From: CAZLMG01 sp964560765
GTDB lineage: Bacteria > Bdellovibrionota_B > Oligoflexia > Oligoflexales > CAZLMG01
Assembly (NCBI GenBank): GCA_964560765.1
Contig: CAZLMG010000035.1
Span: 1 to 44,374, forward strand
Direction of reading: 5' to 3'
Length of the DNA stretch: 44,374 nt
Shown here piece by piece: positions 30,534 to 38,428 of the stretch. Below the pieces are notes generated by a model. It had not been told where the DNA came from, did not search any database, and saw only the letters and a program-made list of their open reading frames with translations. The position numbers and the translations under genes were made by a program. Positions within the stretch are counted from its first letter, which is position 1. Every line of letters starts with the position of its first letter.

Positions 30534-32519
30534 ATGTCAAATGAAGGCTCGGCATTGTGGACTCCGACGGCGGATCGACAGCACGCCAGTCAGATGCGTG
30601 GTTTTTTGGATATGTGCAGGCAGCGGTACCTCGGGCCTGGCGCCGATTATGCCCGTATGTATCAGTGGTCCATTCGCAATGGCGACCAGTTTTGGTCCGC
30701 AGTGGCTGAATTCGGTGCCGTACGCTGGCAAACCCCTCCGGCAGCAACGTTTGTGCCGCCTCCTTCGGGGAAGATGCTGGGTGCCGTCTGGTTTCCTGGT
30801 GCAAAATTGAACTTCGCCGAAAATCTGTTACCGCCAGAAGATGATGAAGTCGTCATTTTGTCGCATGCGGAAGGACGTGGGCGTGTCTTGCAGATGACCG
30901 GGCGAGAACTGCGCGCAGCGGTGACGGCTTGCGCGGCTTCACTTCGCAAGTCAGGCATCGGTCCCGGCGATCGGGTGGCGGCGGTGGTGGCCAATGTTCC
31001 TGAGGCCATCATTGCGATGCTGGCGACAACTGCGATCGGTGCCATTTGGTCCTCTTGCTCACCTGATTTTGGCGTGAGTGGTATCGTCGATCGCTTCTCG
31101 CAGATTGCTCCCAAGTGCCTCTTTTTGACAAAATCCTACTTTTATCAAGGAAAGCACTTTGAGTTAGCCGATCGAATCCAGGAGCTGCGAGAGCGTCTGC
31201 CGAGCGTGTGCAAGTGGGTACTGATTGACCACCTACAACAGCCTGAAGTCGAATACGACAAAGATGTTGGCGATTGGCGTGCGTTTCTGCAGGAAGGGGC
31301 GGGGCAGAAATCACAGCTGATGTTTTACCCCGGCAATTTCGATCATCCTATCTATATATTATATTCATCCGGCACCACCGGTGCGCCAAAGTGCATCGTG
31401 CACAGCGCAGGAGGAACGCTTTTGCAGCATAAAAAGGAGCTGATGCTGCACTCGGATCTGCGGCCTCGGGACCGACTCTTGTATTACACGACCTGTGGCT
31501 GGATGATGTGGAACTGGATGGTTTCGGCACTGGCCTGCCGCGCCACGGTTGTTTTGTATGAGGGATCGGTGGGTATGCCGGATCTGGGCGCGCTGTGGCG
31601 CTTCGCTGCCGAGCAATCCGTTCAGGTCTTAGGCATAAGTCCCAAGTTCATCCAGAGCTGCATGAATGCTCAGACCGCTATCCCGCCGATGCCGGCGTTG
31701 CGCACCATACTATCCACGGGCTCGCCGCTATTACCTGAGCACAGTCGGTGGATTTATGCCGCTTTTGACCAGCAGGTACATCTCGCATCGATTTCTGGGG
31801 GCACGGATATCGTTTCTTGCTTCATGCTCGGCAACCCTCTCTTGCCGGTGTACGCGGGAGAGATTCAGGGGCCGGGGCTAGGAATGGCTGTGGAGGTTTG
31901 GGACAGCGATGGTACGCCCCTCGACGAGGGCCGCGGCGAACTTGTCTGCACGCAGCCGTTCCCCTCCATGCCGATTGGGTTTTGGGGTGATACTGACGGC
32001 AGCAAGTACCGCGCGGCTTATTTCGAGCACTTTTCGAATCGCGAGGTCTGGCGTCACGGTGATTATGTGGAGTTTACGGCACACGGCGGCATGATCGTGC
32101 ATGGCCGCAGCGATGCGACATTGAATCCAGGTGGTGTGCGGATCGGCTCTGCAGAGATTTATCGGCACGTGGAGTCGCTGGCGGAAGTGGATGATTCACT
32201 CGTTGTGGGCTTGCCTTGGCACGGCGATGTAGCAGTGATTCTCTTCGTAAAGTTGGCTGCTGGAGTGGAATGGAGTGCGGAAATCGCCTCCAAGATCCGG
32301 TCCTACATTCGGCAACAGCTGACGCCACGGCATGTGCCGGCGCAGATCTTTGCCGTTGGCGATATTCCGTATACGCGCAGCGGCAAGAAAGTAGAGATCG
32401 CTGCCGGCGAGGTTTTACAGGGAAAAACCCCGAAAAACCTCGGTGCGCTGGCCAACCCAAAGGCGCTACATGCGATCGCGCAATGGGCATCGGCCGTCGC
32501 CGCGGCCTTGAAGCAGTGA
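30534..32519 (+). CDS. aacS: Acetoacetyl-CoA synthetase (acetoacetate-CoA ligase)
   Basis: A 661-residue adenylate-forming enzyme that activates acetoacetate to acetoacetyl-CoA. It starts with the family's N-terminal pattern (LWTPTADRQHASQMRGFLDM), then WFPGAKLNFAENLL and GDRVAAVVANVPEAIIAMLA. The ATP-binding motif is LYSSGTTGAPKCIVHSAGG, followed by TTCGWMMWNWMVSALA and SGGTDIVSCFMLGNPLLPVY. The C-terminal domain includes GRSDATLNPGGVRIGSAEIY and the catalytic-Lys segment TRSGKKVE. ATG 30534 is preferred over the open frame's upstream start at 30477, which has no ribosome site. The role is probably use of acetoacetate or polyhydroxybutyrate breakdown products. Confidence 0.93.
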   Translation: MSNEGSALWTPTADRQHASQMRGFLDMCRQRYLGPGADYARMYQWSIRNGDQFWSAVAEFGAVRWQTPPAATFVPPPSGKMLGAVWFPGAKLNFAENLLPPEDDEVVILSHAEGRGRVLQMTGRELRAAVTACAASLRKSGIGPGDRVAAVVANVPEAIIAMLATTAIGAIWSSCSPDFGVSGIVDRFSQIAPKCLFLTKSYFYQGKHFELADRIQELRERLPSVCKWVLIDHLQQPEVEYDKDVGDWRAFLQEGAGQKSQLMFYPGNFDHPIYILYSSGTTGAPKCIVHSAGGTLLQHKKELMLHSDLRPRDRLLYYTTCGWMMWNWMVSALACRATVVLYEGSVGMPDLGALWRFAAEQSVQVLGISPKFIQSCMNAQTAIPPMPALRTILSTGSPLLPEHSRWIYAAFDQQVHLASISGGTDIVSCFMLGNPLLPVYAGEIQGPGLGMAVEVWDSDGTPLDEGRGELVCTQPFPSMPIGFWGDTDGSKYRAAYFEHFSNREVWRHGDYVEFTAHGGMIVHGRSDATLNPGGVRIGSAEIYRHVESLAEVDDSLVVGLPWHGDVAVILFVKLAAGVEWSAEIASKIRSYIRQQLTPRHVPAQIFAVGDIPYTRSGKKVEIAAGEVLQGKTPKNLGALANPKALHAIAQWASAVAAALKQ

Positions 32520-32662
32520 TCAGCAGAGTGCACGAAAAGCTGAAAAAATCGTAATTTGCTCACAACTCACTCTTGATTTTTGCAGTGCGCGTAGCGTAAC
32601 GTAGAGCGTATGAACCCTTTGACATAGTGTCGATTCATCTTATGCGAGGAGGAAAACGCAAG

Positions 32663-33196
32663 ATGGCTGCAAAGAAAAAGGCTACGAAGAAGAAAGCCGC
32701 TGCTAAGAAGCCAGCAAAAAAAGCAACTGCCAAGAAGGCACCTGCCAAAAAGCCGGCTAAAAAAGCAACTGCCAAGAAAGCACCTGCTAAGAAGGCTACC
32801 GTGAAAGCTGCAGCTCCAAAAGCTGCAGCTCCAAAAGCTGCTATGGCCGCCAAGCGTGTTATTGGACCGGCTAAAACTAACTTTGACAAAGTCAACAAGA
32901 CTCGCACCAAAGGTCAAATCCTGGGCGCGATTTCTGAGTCCACTGGTTTGACTCGCGTTGAGATCCGCAACGTTTTCGAAACTCTGAGTGATTTGATCGG
33001 TCAAGATCTTTCAAAAGGTCCCGGCATGTTTACAATGCCAGGCCTGCTGAAGATGGTTGTTCGCCGCAAGCCTGCTACCAAAGCTCGCAAAGGCATCAAC
33101 CCGTTCACGGGTGAAGAGACGACTTTTAAGGCGAAGCCAGCACGCAACGTCGTGCGCGCACGTCCTTTGAAGAATCTGAAGGAAATGGTTTCTTAA
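32663..33196 (+). CDS. HU-family DNA-binding protein with an H1-like lysine-rich N-terminal tail
   Basis: A 177-residue nucleoid protein. Residues 1-65 are an H1-like tail of KKPAKKATAKKAP repeats followed by AAAPKAA repeats. Residues 70-177 form an HU/IHF fold: TKGQILGAISESTGLTRVEI, then LSKGPGMFTMPGLLKMVV, and the DNA-inserting arm with INPFTGEE, where the Pro is conserved. Similar tailed HU proteins are known from Deinococcus and some deltaproteobacteria. ATG 32663 has GAGGAGG (32646-32652) 10 bases upstream; an earlier in-frame ATG at 32642 overlaps that ribosome site. A strong terminator follows. With the separate H1-like gene at 28138-28377, the region encodes two lysine-tail proteins. 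Confidence 0.9.
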   Translation: MAAKKKATKKKAAAKKPAKKATAKKAPAKKPAKKATAKKAPAKKATVKAAAPKAAAPKAAMAAKRVIGPAKTNFDKVNKTRTKGQILGAISESTGLTRVEIRNVFETLSDLIGQDLSKGPGMFTMPGLLKMVVRRKPATKARKGINPFTGEETTFKAKPARNVVRARPLKNLKEMVS

Positions 33197-33221
33197 TTTC
33201 CTAGTGATTCGAGAAGCGTCG

Positions 33222-33250
33222 AGCGGAGGGCTTGCCCTCCGCTTTTTTTT
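33222..33250 (+). terminator. Strong intrinsic terminator of the HU-like gene
   Basis: AGCGGAGGG, a 4-base loop (cttg), CCCTCCGCT and eight T residues. The stem is a perfect 9 bp. Confidence 0.93.
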
Positions 33251-33312
33251 GCTCAGGTGTTGGGGTAATATCCTCAGCTCGGGACGCAACCGAATTTCTT
33301 GCTGAGTTTTTT

Positions 33313-35058
33313 ATGTTCAATCCGACTTGGCGCCTCTACTGGTCGCTCGTTCGAGCGCGTTGGTACCTCTATGCTTTGGGGCTGTTGACGGTGCTGGGGA
33401 CTAATTTGACCGAAGTCCTCATGCCCAAATTCGTCCAGTGGACATTGGATCTGATTTCGACCGGTGGAGTAGAATCCCTGCCCGTATGGATGCAGCGCAA
33501 GACTAAGTTGCAGTCGTTACATTTGGTATTAACCCTCATGGGCAGCATGCTCGTTGTGGCCATGATTCTGCGGGGTGCCTGGCGACAGACATTGGCGCGT
33601 GCCACCCACATCGCCGCGCGCGAACTACGCATGCAAATGTGGGAGCGACTGCGCTGGCAGAGCCTCGAGCAATTGGCGCGTTATCCCTTGGGCGACATCA
33701 TGAATCGGCTCGCAGGAGACCTACGCTCTGCGCGGGTTATTTTCGGCTTCACCATCGTCTTGACTAGCGATGTGGTTTTCTTTGGCGTACTGGCTTTGGG
33801 GGCCATGTTCATGATCGACTGGCAGATCACGTTGATGGTGCTGGCAGTCTTTTTGTTGGTGACGCGGCCAGTTATGCGTCTGGCTCATTATGAAATGATC
33901 CTGCACGAGCGGGCGCAGCGGACCCTGTCGCTCTTGTCGGATGTCATTTCCCAATGCGTCGCGTCGATTCGAATGCAACGGGCTTCAGCGGCCGAGGCTC
34001 CATGGCAAGATCGACTTCGCGACCAGGCGGAACGCTATGCCGCGCATCATTTCCGAGTCAAACGCATTGGGCAGCGGATTTTTCCTTTTGGGGTGGCTCC
34101 GACGCTATGTGCCTATGTCATCTTGTTGACCCTGGGTGTTTATCGTTTGCAGCAGGGCGAACTGTCCATCGGCGAGTTTGTGGCCATGCAATCCCTTGTC
34201 TTTTTGCTGCAAGTTCCGATGTTCGAGTTGGGAGACTGCATTGCCGAATGGCAGAAGGGGATTGCGAGTCTCCGGCGCGTGTGTGAGCTGACGAGCTTGG
34301 CTGCTCCAGCTGGAGCTGGGTATTATGGTGCGGAGGGGCCGACGTCACTTGCTGAGCCGGCACTCGATTTTCCGGCGGGTCCCGCTGTTCGCATTCAGAA
34401 TGTGAGCATGACCCTAGGCCAACGCGTAGTTCTGCACGAAATCGATCTGCAGATCGAGGCCGGGGAGCACATCGGCATTTCAGGACCGATCGGGGCTGGT
34501 AAGTCGACCCTCTTGGAAGTGATGGCTGGATTGCAGCCAGCTAGCCAAGGCACCATCACGATCTGGGGGCGATCGATCGCCGAGTGGAATCGTCATCAGT
34601 TAGCTCAACGCGTCGGCTTTGTACCCCAGGCCCCATTTCTTTTTTCCGGTACATTGCGCCATAATCTGTCGCTCGATGGCACCTTCGCCGATGGTGAAAT
34701 TTGGCAGGTCCTGCGCGTGGTCGACTTGGAAAAGGATATGGTGGCTTATTCCGAGGGCCTAGACACGGTCATTGGCGAGTGGGGAATCACACTGTCCGGC
34801 GGTCAAAGGCAGCGCTTCTCCTTGGCGCGGGCTCTCCTGCGCCGGCCCCAACTCTTGCTGCTGGATGACTGCGTCAGTGCGGTGGATGCCGCCACCGAAG
34901 ACACCATCATCAGCAATCTTGCATCCTATTTACAGGGCACAACTGTGATTTGGGTGGCGCATCGGCTATCGACTTTGCGCAATACGGATCGCCAGTTTTA
35001 TCTACAAGATGGACGACTCTCTGCTGGCGCTCGCCCAGGACCGCGGGGACAGCCATGA
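33313..35058 (+). CDS. ABC exporter half-transporter, subunit with degenerate Walker B (pair 2)
   Basis: A 581-residue exporter half with six membrane helices in residues 15-310 and an ATPase domain with Walker A GPIGAGKST, perfect signature LSGGQRQR, and Walker B LLLLDDCVSAVD, in which Asp replaces the catalytic Glu. The H-loop His is present (IWVAHRLST). It is the degenerate-site subunit of a second heterodimeric exporter, similar in plan to the pair at 13088-16628 on the other strand. ATG 33313 starts the first membrane domain (MFNPTWRLYWSLVRARW); the frame's upstream extension covers the terminator and is not coding. The Shine-Dalgarno is weak (GAG). Its stop overlaps the next gene's ATG. 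Confidence 0.92.
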   Translation: MFNPTWRLYWSLVRARWYLYALGLLTVLGTNLTEVLMPKFVQWTLDLISTGGVESLPVWMQRKTKLQSLHLVLTLMGSMLVVAMILRGAWRQTLARATHIAARELRMQMWERLRWQSLEQLARYPLGDIMNRLAGDLRSARVIFGFTIVLTSDVVFFGVLALGAMFMIDWQITLMVLAVFLLVTRPVMRLAHYEMILHERAQRTLSLLSDVISQCVASIRMQRASAAEAPWQDRLRDQAERYAAHHFRVKRIGQRIFPFGVAPTLCAYVILLTLGVYRLQQGELSIGEFVAMQSLVFLLQVPMFELGDCIAEWQKGIASLRRVCELTSLAAPAGAGYYGAEGPTSLAEPALDFPAGPAVRIQNVSMTLGQRVVLHEIDLQIEAGEHIGISGPIGAGKSTLLEVMAGLQPASQGTITIWGRSIAEWNRHQLAQRVGFVPQAPFLFSGTLRHNLSLDGTFADGEIWQVLRVVDLEKDMVAYSEGLDTVIGEWGITLSGGQRQRFSLARALLRRPQLLLLDDCVSAVDAATEDTIISNLASYLQGTTVIWVAHRLSTLRNTDRQFYLQDGRLSAGARPGPRGQP

Positions 35059-36854
35059 GTACCAAGAATTTGATGCAGGATGACGTGGATGAGCGCTCCG
35101 ATTGGGCCGGCGTCCTGATGCTGATGCGATTTGCCCGGGATCGACGGCGAGTCCTGGTGCGGGCCTTGTTATTGATCTTGGCGTCTTCGGCCTCTGTAGT
35201 CTTGGCGGCCTATCTCTTGGGACGCATGGTCGATGTGCTACGGAATGGAGCCGACTTACCGACCGTGGCTCGCTTCGTCGGAGCTGTTCTGTTTTTGGAG
35301 TTTGGCTCAGTGTTTATGCGCTACCGCGGGCGCATGACCATGCATTTTGTAACGACCCAAGTGGCATATTCTATTCGCCAACAGCTCTTTCAGAAGCTGC
35401 TGCGCTTGCCCATGTCGTACTTTGATAAACAAGCCATGGGCCGCACGATCACTCGGCTGACCAATGACGTTGAGGGGATTGAAGATTTTTTCGGACGGAC
35501 CTTAGCAAACATGGTCATTGCCGCCATCACTATCGTGGTGGTTTTCGTTGCCATGCTGCTGACGTCGCTTCAATTCGGCATGCTCGTCGCGTTGTCGGCA
35601 TTACCGGCTGTCTTGTTTTCACTGTCTCTGCGTGGGCCCATTCGCTATTGGATGCGGATGATGAAGCGGCACAATGCCCAGGCCAATAGTCTCGTGGCGG
35701 AGTTTCTTAGCGGTATCCGCGTGCTGAAGGCATTTGCCCTGGAGCACTGGACTTATCGGCAATTGCAACGCGTCGTCGACGCCTACTACCAGTCTTCGGT
35801 TCGGGTGATGGGTTGGAACACGATCATTCGCCCGATTACGGTATTTCTCTGTGCCATCCCGACGTTTGTGATCCTTTGGAAGGGCAGTGAGGCCGTGTTG
35901 GCGGGGTCGTTATCGGCAGGCGTTCTCATCGCTTTTGTGCGCTACGCGGAACGCTTTTTATCACCGATTATGACCGTATCTCAGGAGATTCAGCAGCTGC
36001 AAGAGGCCCTTTCTTCGAGTGAGCGAGTCGCAGCCATGCTGCTAGAGCCTGATGAGTCGGACTCATTGGGGGTGGACGGGTCTGTCGTGGCGCCGATCCG
36101 CGGAGCGGTCTCCTTTCAGAACGTTTCCATGCATTACGATGTCGAGCGCCCCGTACTCAAGGACGTATCTTTTGAAGTTCTGCCGGGGGAGAAGGTGGCT
36201 CTGGTCGGGCGAACGGGATCGGGTAAGACAACCACCGTCAACCTGCTGCCTTGTCTTTACGCGTTTCAACAAGGCAGCATCATCATCGATGACATTCCGC
36301 TGAGTCAGTGGCGGCGCGCCGCTCTTCGTCGGCAGATTGGCTACGTCAGTCAAGATGTGACGATTTTTCGGGGGACACTGCGGCAAAATTTGTTGGCTAC
36401 CGCCGATGGAGCGATCGAAATCAGCGATGCGCAAATTCTACAAGCGTGTCAGCGCACCCGATTTTCCGAAGTATTGGCACGTATGCCACGGGGGCTGGAT
36501 ACGGTGTTGATTGAAGGGGGAAGCAATCTATCGATGGGCGAACGACAGCTATTGTCTTTTACCCGAATTTTGCTCAAAGACCCAGCGATCATCATCTTGG
36601 ATGAGGCGACGGCCTCAGTGGATCACCAATATGAACAGCATATCCAGCAGGCGCTAGCCGCGATTTTTGCGGATCGGACGTGCTTCATAGTCGCCCATCG
36701 CTTGTCGACGGTACAGCATTGCGACAAGATCCTCGTGTTTCGCGGCGGGCAACTGGTGGAGCAGGGTACTCATGGCAGCATGTGGGCGGCTCGGGGGCCA
36801 TATTATGAATTAGTGCAACGGCAGGCGCAGGGCGACTTAGCGCTGGACCTTTGA
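35055..36854 (+). CDS. ABC exporter half-transporter, subunit with consensus Walker B (pair 2)
   Basis: A 599-residue exporter half beginning at ATG 35055 in an ATGA overlap with its partner. Six membrane helices are followed by an ATPase with Walker A GRTGSGKTT, Q-loop IGYVSQDVTIFRG, divergent signature LSMGERQL, Walker B AIIILDEATASVD with catalytic Glu, and IVAHRLSTVQH. Together with the upstream subunit, which has LSGGQ but lacks the Glu, it should form one active and one degenerate site. LSMGE here and LSHGQ in pair 1 deviate at corresponding positions. The coding region ends directly against the stop of the convergent pilin operon, with no bases between. Confidence 0.92.
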   Translation: MSTKNLMQDDVDERSDWAGVLMLMRFARDRRRVLVRALLLILASSASVVLAAYLLGRMVDVLRNGADLPTVARFVGAVLFLEFGSVFMRYRGRMTMHFVTTQVAYSIRQQLFQKLLRLPMSYFDKQAMGRTITRLTNDVEGIEDFFGRTLANMVIAAITIVVVFVAMLLTSLQFGMLVALSALPAVLFSLSLRGPIRYWMRMMKRHNAQANSLVAEFLSGIRVLKAFALEHWTYRQLQRVVDAYYQSSVRVMGWNTIIRPITVFLCAIPTFVILWKGSEAVLAGSLSAGVLIAFVRYAERFLSPIMTVSQEIQQLQEALSSSERVAAMLLEPDESDSLGVDGSVVAPIRGAVSFQNVSMHYDVERPVLKDVSFEVLPGEKVALVGRTGSGKTTTVNLLPCLYAFQQGSIIIDDIPLSQWRRAALRRQIGYVSQDVTIFRGTLRQNLLATADGAIEISDAQILQACQRTRFSEVLARMPRGLDTVLIEGGSNLSMGERQLLSFTRILLKDPAIIILDEATASVDHQYEQHIQQALAAIFADRTCFIVAHRLSTVQHCDKILVFRGGQLVEQGTHGSMWAARGPYYELVQRQAQGDLALDL

Positions 36855-37634
36855 TTAAGGCGCCTCTATGTAGCTCATTTCTGTGTGACCATGGGTACGT
36901 ACGAGAGCTAGATCGCGCTTGGTTGCCGTCATTGTCTGGCTCTCGTGAATGAAGTAGCTCGACAGGCTGACGTACGCCTTTTCCCCGCGATGGGATGCTG
37001 GCGCGCTCGCGCACAGGCTCATTCCTTGTGTTTGCCGCCGACGGTCATTCAAGCCGGGGCGCGCCACGCAGTTGCCGTTGGCATCTGGCAGCAAGGAGTC
37101 GGGAAAGCAGCGGGTCTCTTGCGGTGCGCTACTGCCAATCGACCAACTGTGGTAGACGCGCCGACGAATGGCCACGGTTTCCGTGGCCCAATTGCAAGGA
37201 TTACTGGGTAAGCAGCCTAAGTGCGAATATGGCCTATAGTTGCCCACGTCGACTCCCTGTAAGGGTGAGCCAAGCGTCGAGGCGCATACGCTGTCATAAA
37301 CGATCATTCTTGAGGATTCCACTCCGCCTTGATCCATGTGCGTATATTTGATGTGCAGGATGGGAGCCGCGCTAAACACATGTTGATTCATGGCTGTGGG
37401 GTCGATGCTGGCCATGGCGAATTCTTTCTCCAATAGCTGGCCAACCCGGCGCAAGCTGGCCGAAGCTTCCTTGCGGGCATCGCTGGCCGCCATCAGTTGC
37501 ATGCCACGCAAAAGGCCATCGTAAGCAAAAGCGATGATCAGAACAATGATCGCTGTGCCCATGCTGAGTTCAATCAGGGTCAGGCCGGCCTCGCGACCTG
37601 TTGCGTGAATCTTTTGAAACATCGACTGCTGCAT
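36855..37634 (-). CDS. Type IV pilin-like (PilW-like) minor pseudopilin
   Basis: A 259-residue protein with a canonical prepilin N-terminus: a 17-residue basic leader ending GREAG, cleavage before LTLIELSMG, Glu at +5, then a hydrophobic helix (TAIIVLIIAFAYDGLL). The mature C-terminal part has several Cys (SVCAS, HLGC, NPCNW, RCFPD, NCVAR, SLCAS). ATG 37634 is preferred, five bases after AAGGAGG; the longer frame begins inside the ribosome site. It is the last of three pilin-like genes on the minus strand and the only one of the three with Glu5, suggesting it is the one able to pair with the pilin core in the usual way. Confidence 0.85.
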   Translation of the reverse strand: MQQSMFQKIHATGREAGLTLIELSMGTAIIVLIIAFAYDGLLRGMQLMAASDARKEASASLRRVGQLLEKEFAMASIDPTAMNQHVFSAAPILHIKYTHMDQGGVESSRMIVYDSVCASTLGSPLQGVDVGNYRPYSHLGCLPSNPCNWATETVAIRRRVYHSWSIGSSAPQETRCFPDSLLPDANGNCVARPGLNDRRRQTQGMSLCASAPASHRGEKAYVSLSSYFIHESQTMTATKRDLALVRTHGHTEMSYIEAP

Positions 37635-37693
37635 GTTGCCCTCCTTCACTACATCTTGACGGACATATAGGCCTGAACCCCTCTCCTGGAATT

Positions 37694-38428
37694 CTATGGA
37701 GCCACGGTTTCCGCTGGTCGTGATCGTCCGCGCAATATGCCGCTGCGCGTTGATGCTTGTGGTCGGAGAGAGAGTGAGGTGCGATTTGCAAAGTGAATTG
37801 AGTAGTAAGTGAATCCTTGGCGATTCTTTGTTGCTGTATCGTTGAATGCAGCAAAGTCAACTTCGTCGCCAGAATCCAGGTCTTGCAAAAAGTAGCGCAT
37901 TTCCACCACAACGTCGTTTTCGGAGAGAAACGGCTGTGACTCGTTGCCGGAGGCGCGCACGACAAAGCAAGCGTACAGGCCCCGCTCTGCACAGATATTG
38001 ATCATGGCTGGTTGGCCACCACCGGTGCCCGGATCCAGACTGGCGACTCGCTGTACAGATGACATTTGGCATCGATCGCGGATGGACTGCGGCAGGCGCC
38101 CGATGTAAGTCGAGCCGTTGACGAGTTCGAGCTGGTAACGATCGGAACCAAACTGGTTCTGCAATTTGGTACTCAGCTCGCCAAAGTGTGTCATGGTACA
38201 GAGCCCCATGCCTAGTTCCTCGGCGAGACTCCCCATGCGGCGAAAGACGTCAGCCATGACCGAGTGTTCGATGCTGTCAATTCGCGACGAGTGCTCAAGT
38301 TTTGCAAGAACCTGCAGGTCCTGGCCAATGCCCGCATTCATAGCCACGTAACCGACAGTGACAACGGTTGCGGCGACCATGACCCCGGCAAGGCTAAAGG
38401 CACCGCGCTCTGCGCCAATGATTTTCAT
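37694..38428 (-). CDS. Pilin-like protein lacking the conserved Glu5
   Basis: A 244-residue protein with a short prepilin-like start: MKIIGAERG, predicted cleavage before AFSLAG, then a hydrophobic helix (VMVAATVVTVGYVAM). Position +5 is Ala rather than Glu. The mature domain holds Cys residues (GLCTM, RCQM, NICAE, ACFVV). ATG 38428 overlaps the stop of the upstream Hint-pilin gene (ATGA), so the two are translationally coupled. Pilins lacking Glu5 are usually placed at a pilus tip, as with the GspK-like class. No named family is recognised. Confidence 0.78.
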   Translation of the reverse strand: MKIIGAERGAFSLAGVMVAATVVTVGYVAMNAGIGQDLQVLAKLEHSSRIDSIEHSVMADVFRRMGSLAEELGMGLCTMTHFGELSTKLQNQFGSDRYQLELVNGSTYIGRLPQSIRDRCQMSSVQRVASLDPGTGGGQPAMINICAERGLYACFVVRASGNESQPFLSENDVVVEMRYFLQDLDSGDEVDFAAFNDTATKNRQGFTYYSIHFANRTSLSLRPQASTRSGILRGRSRPAETVAP

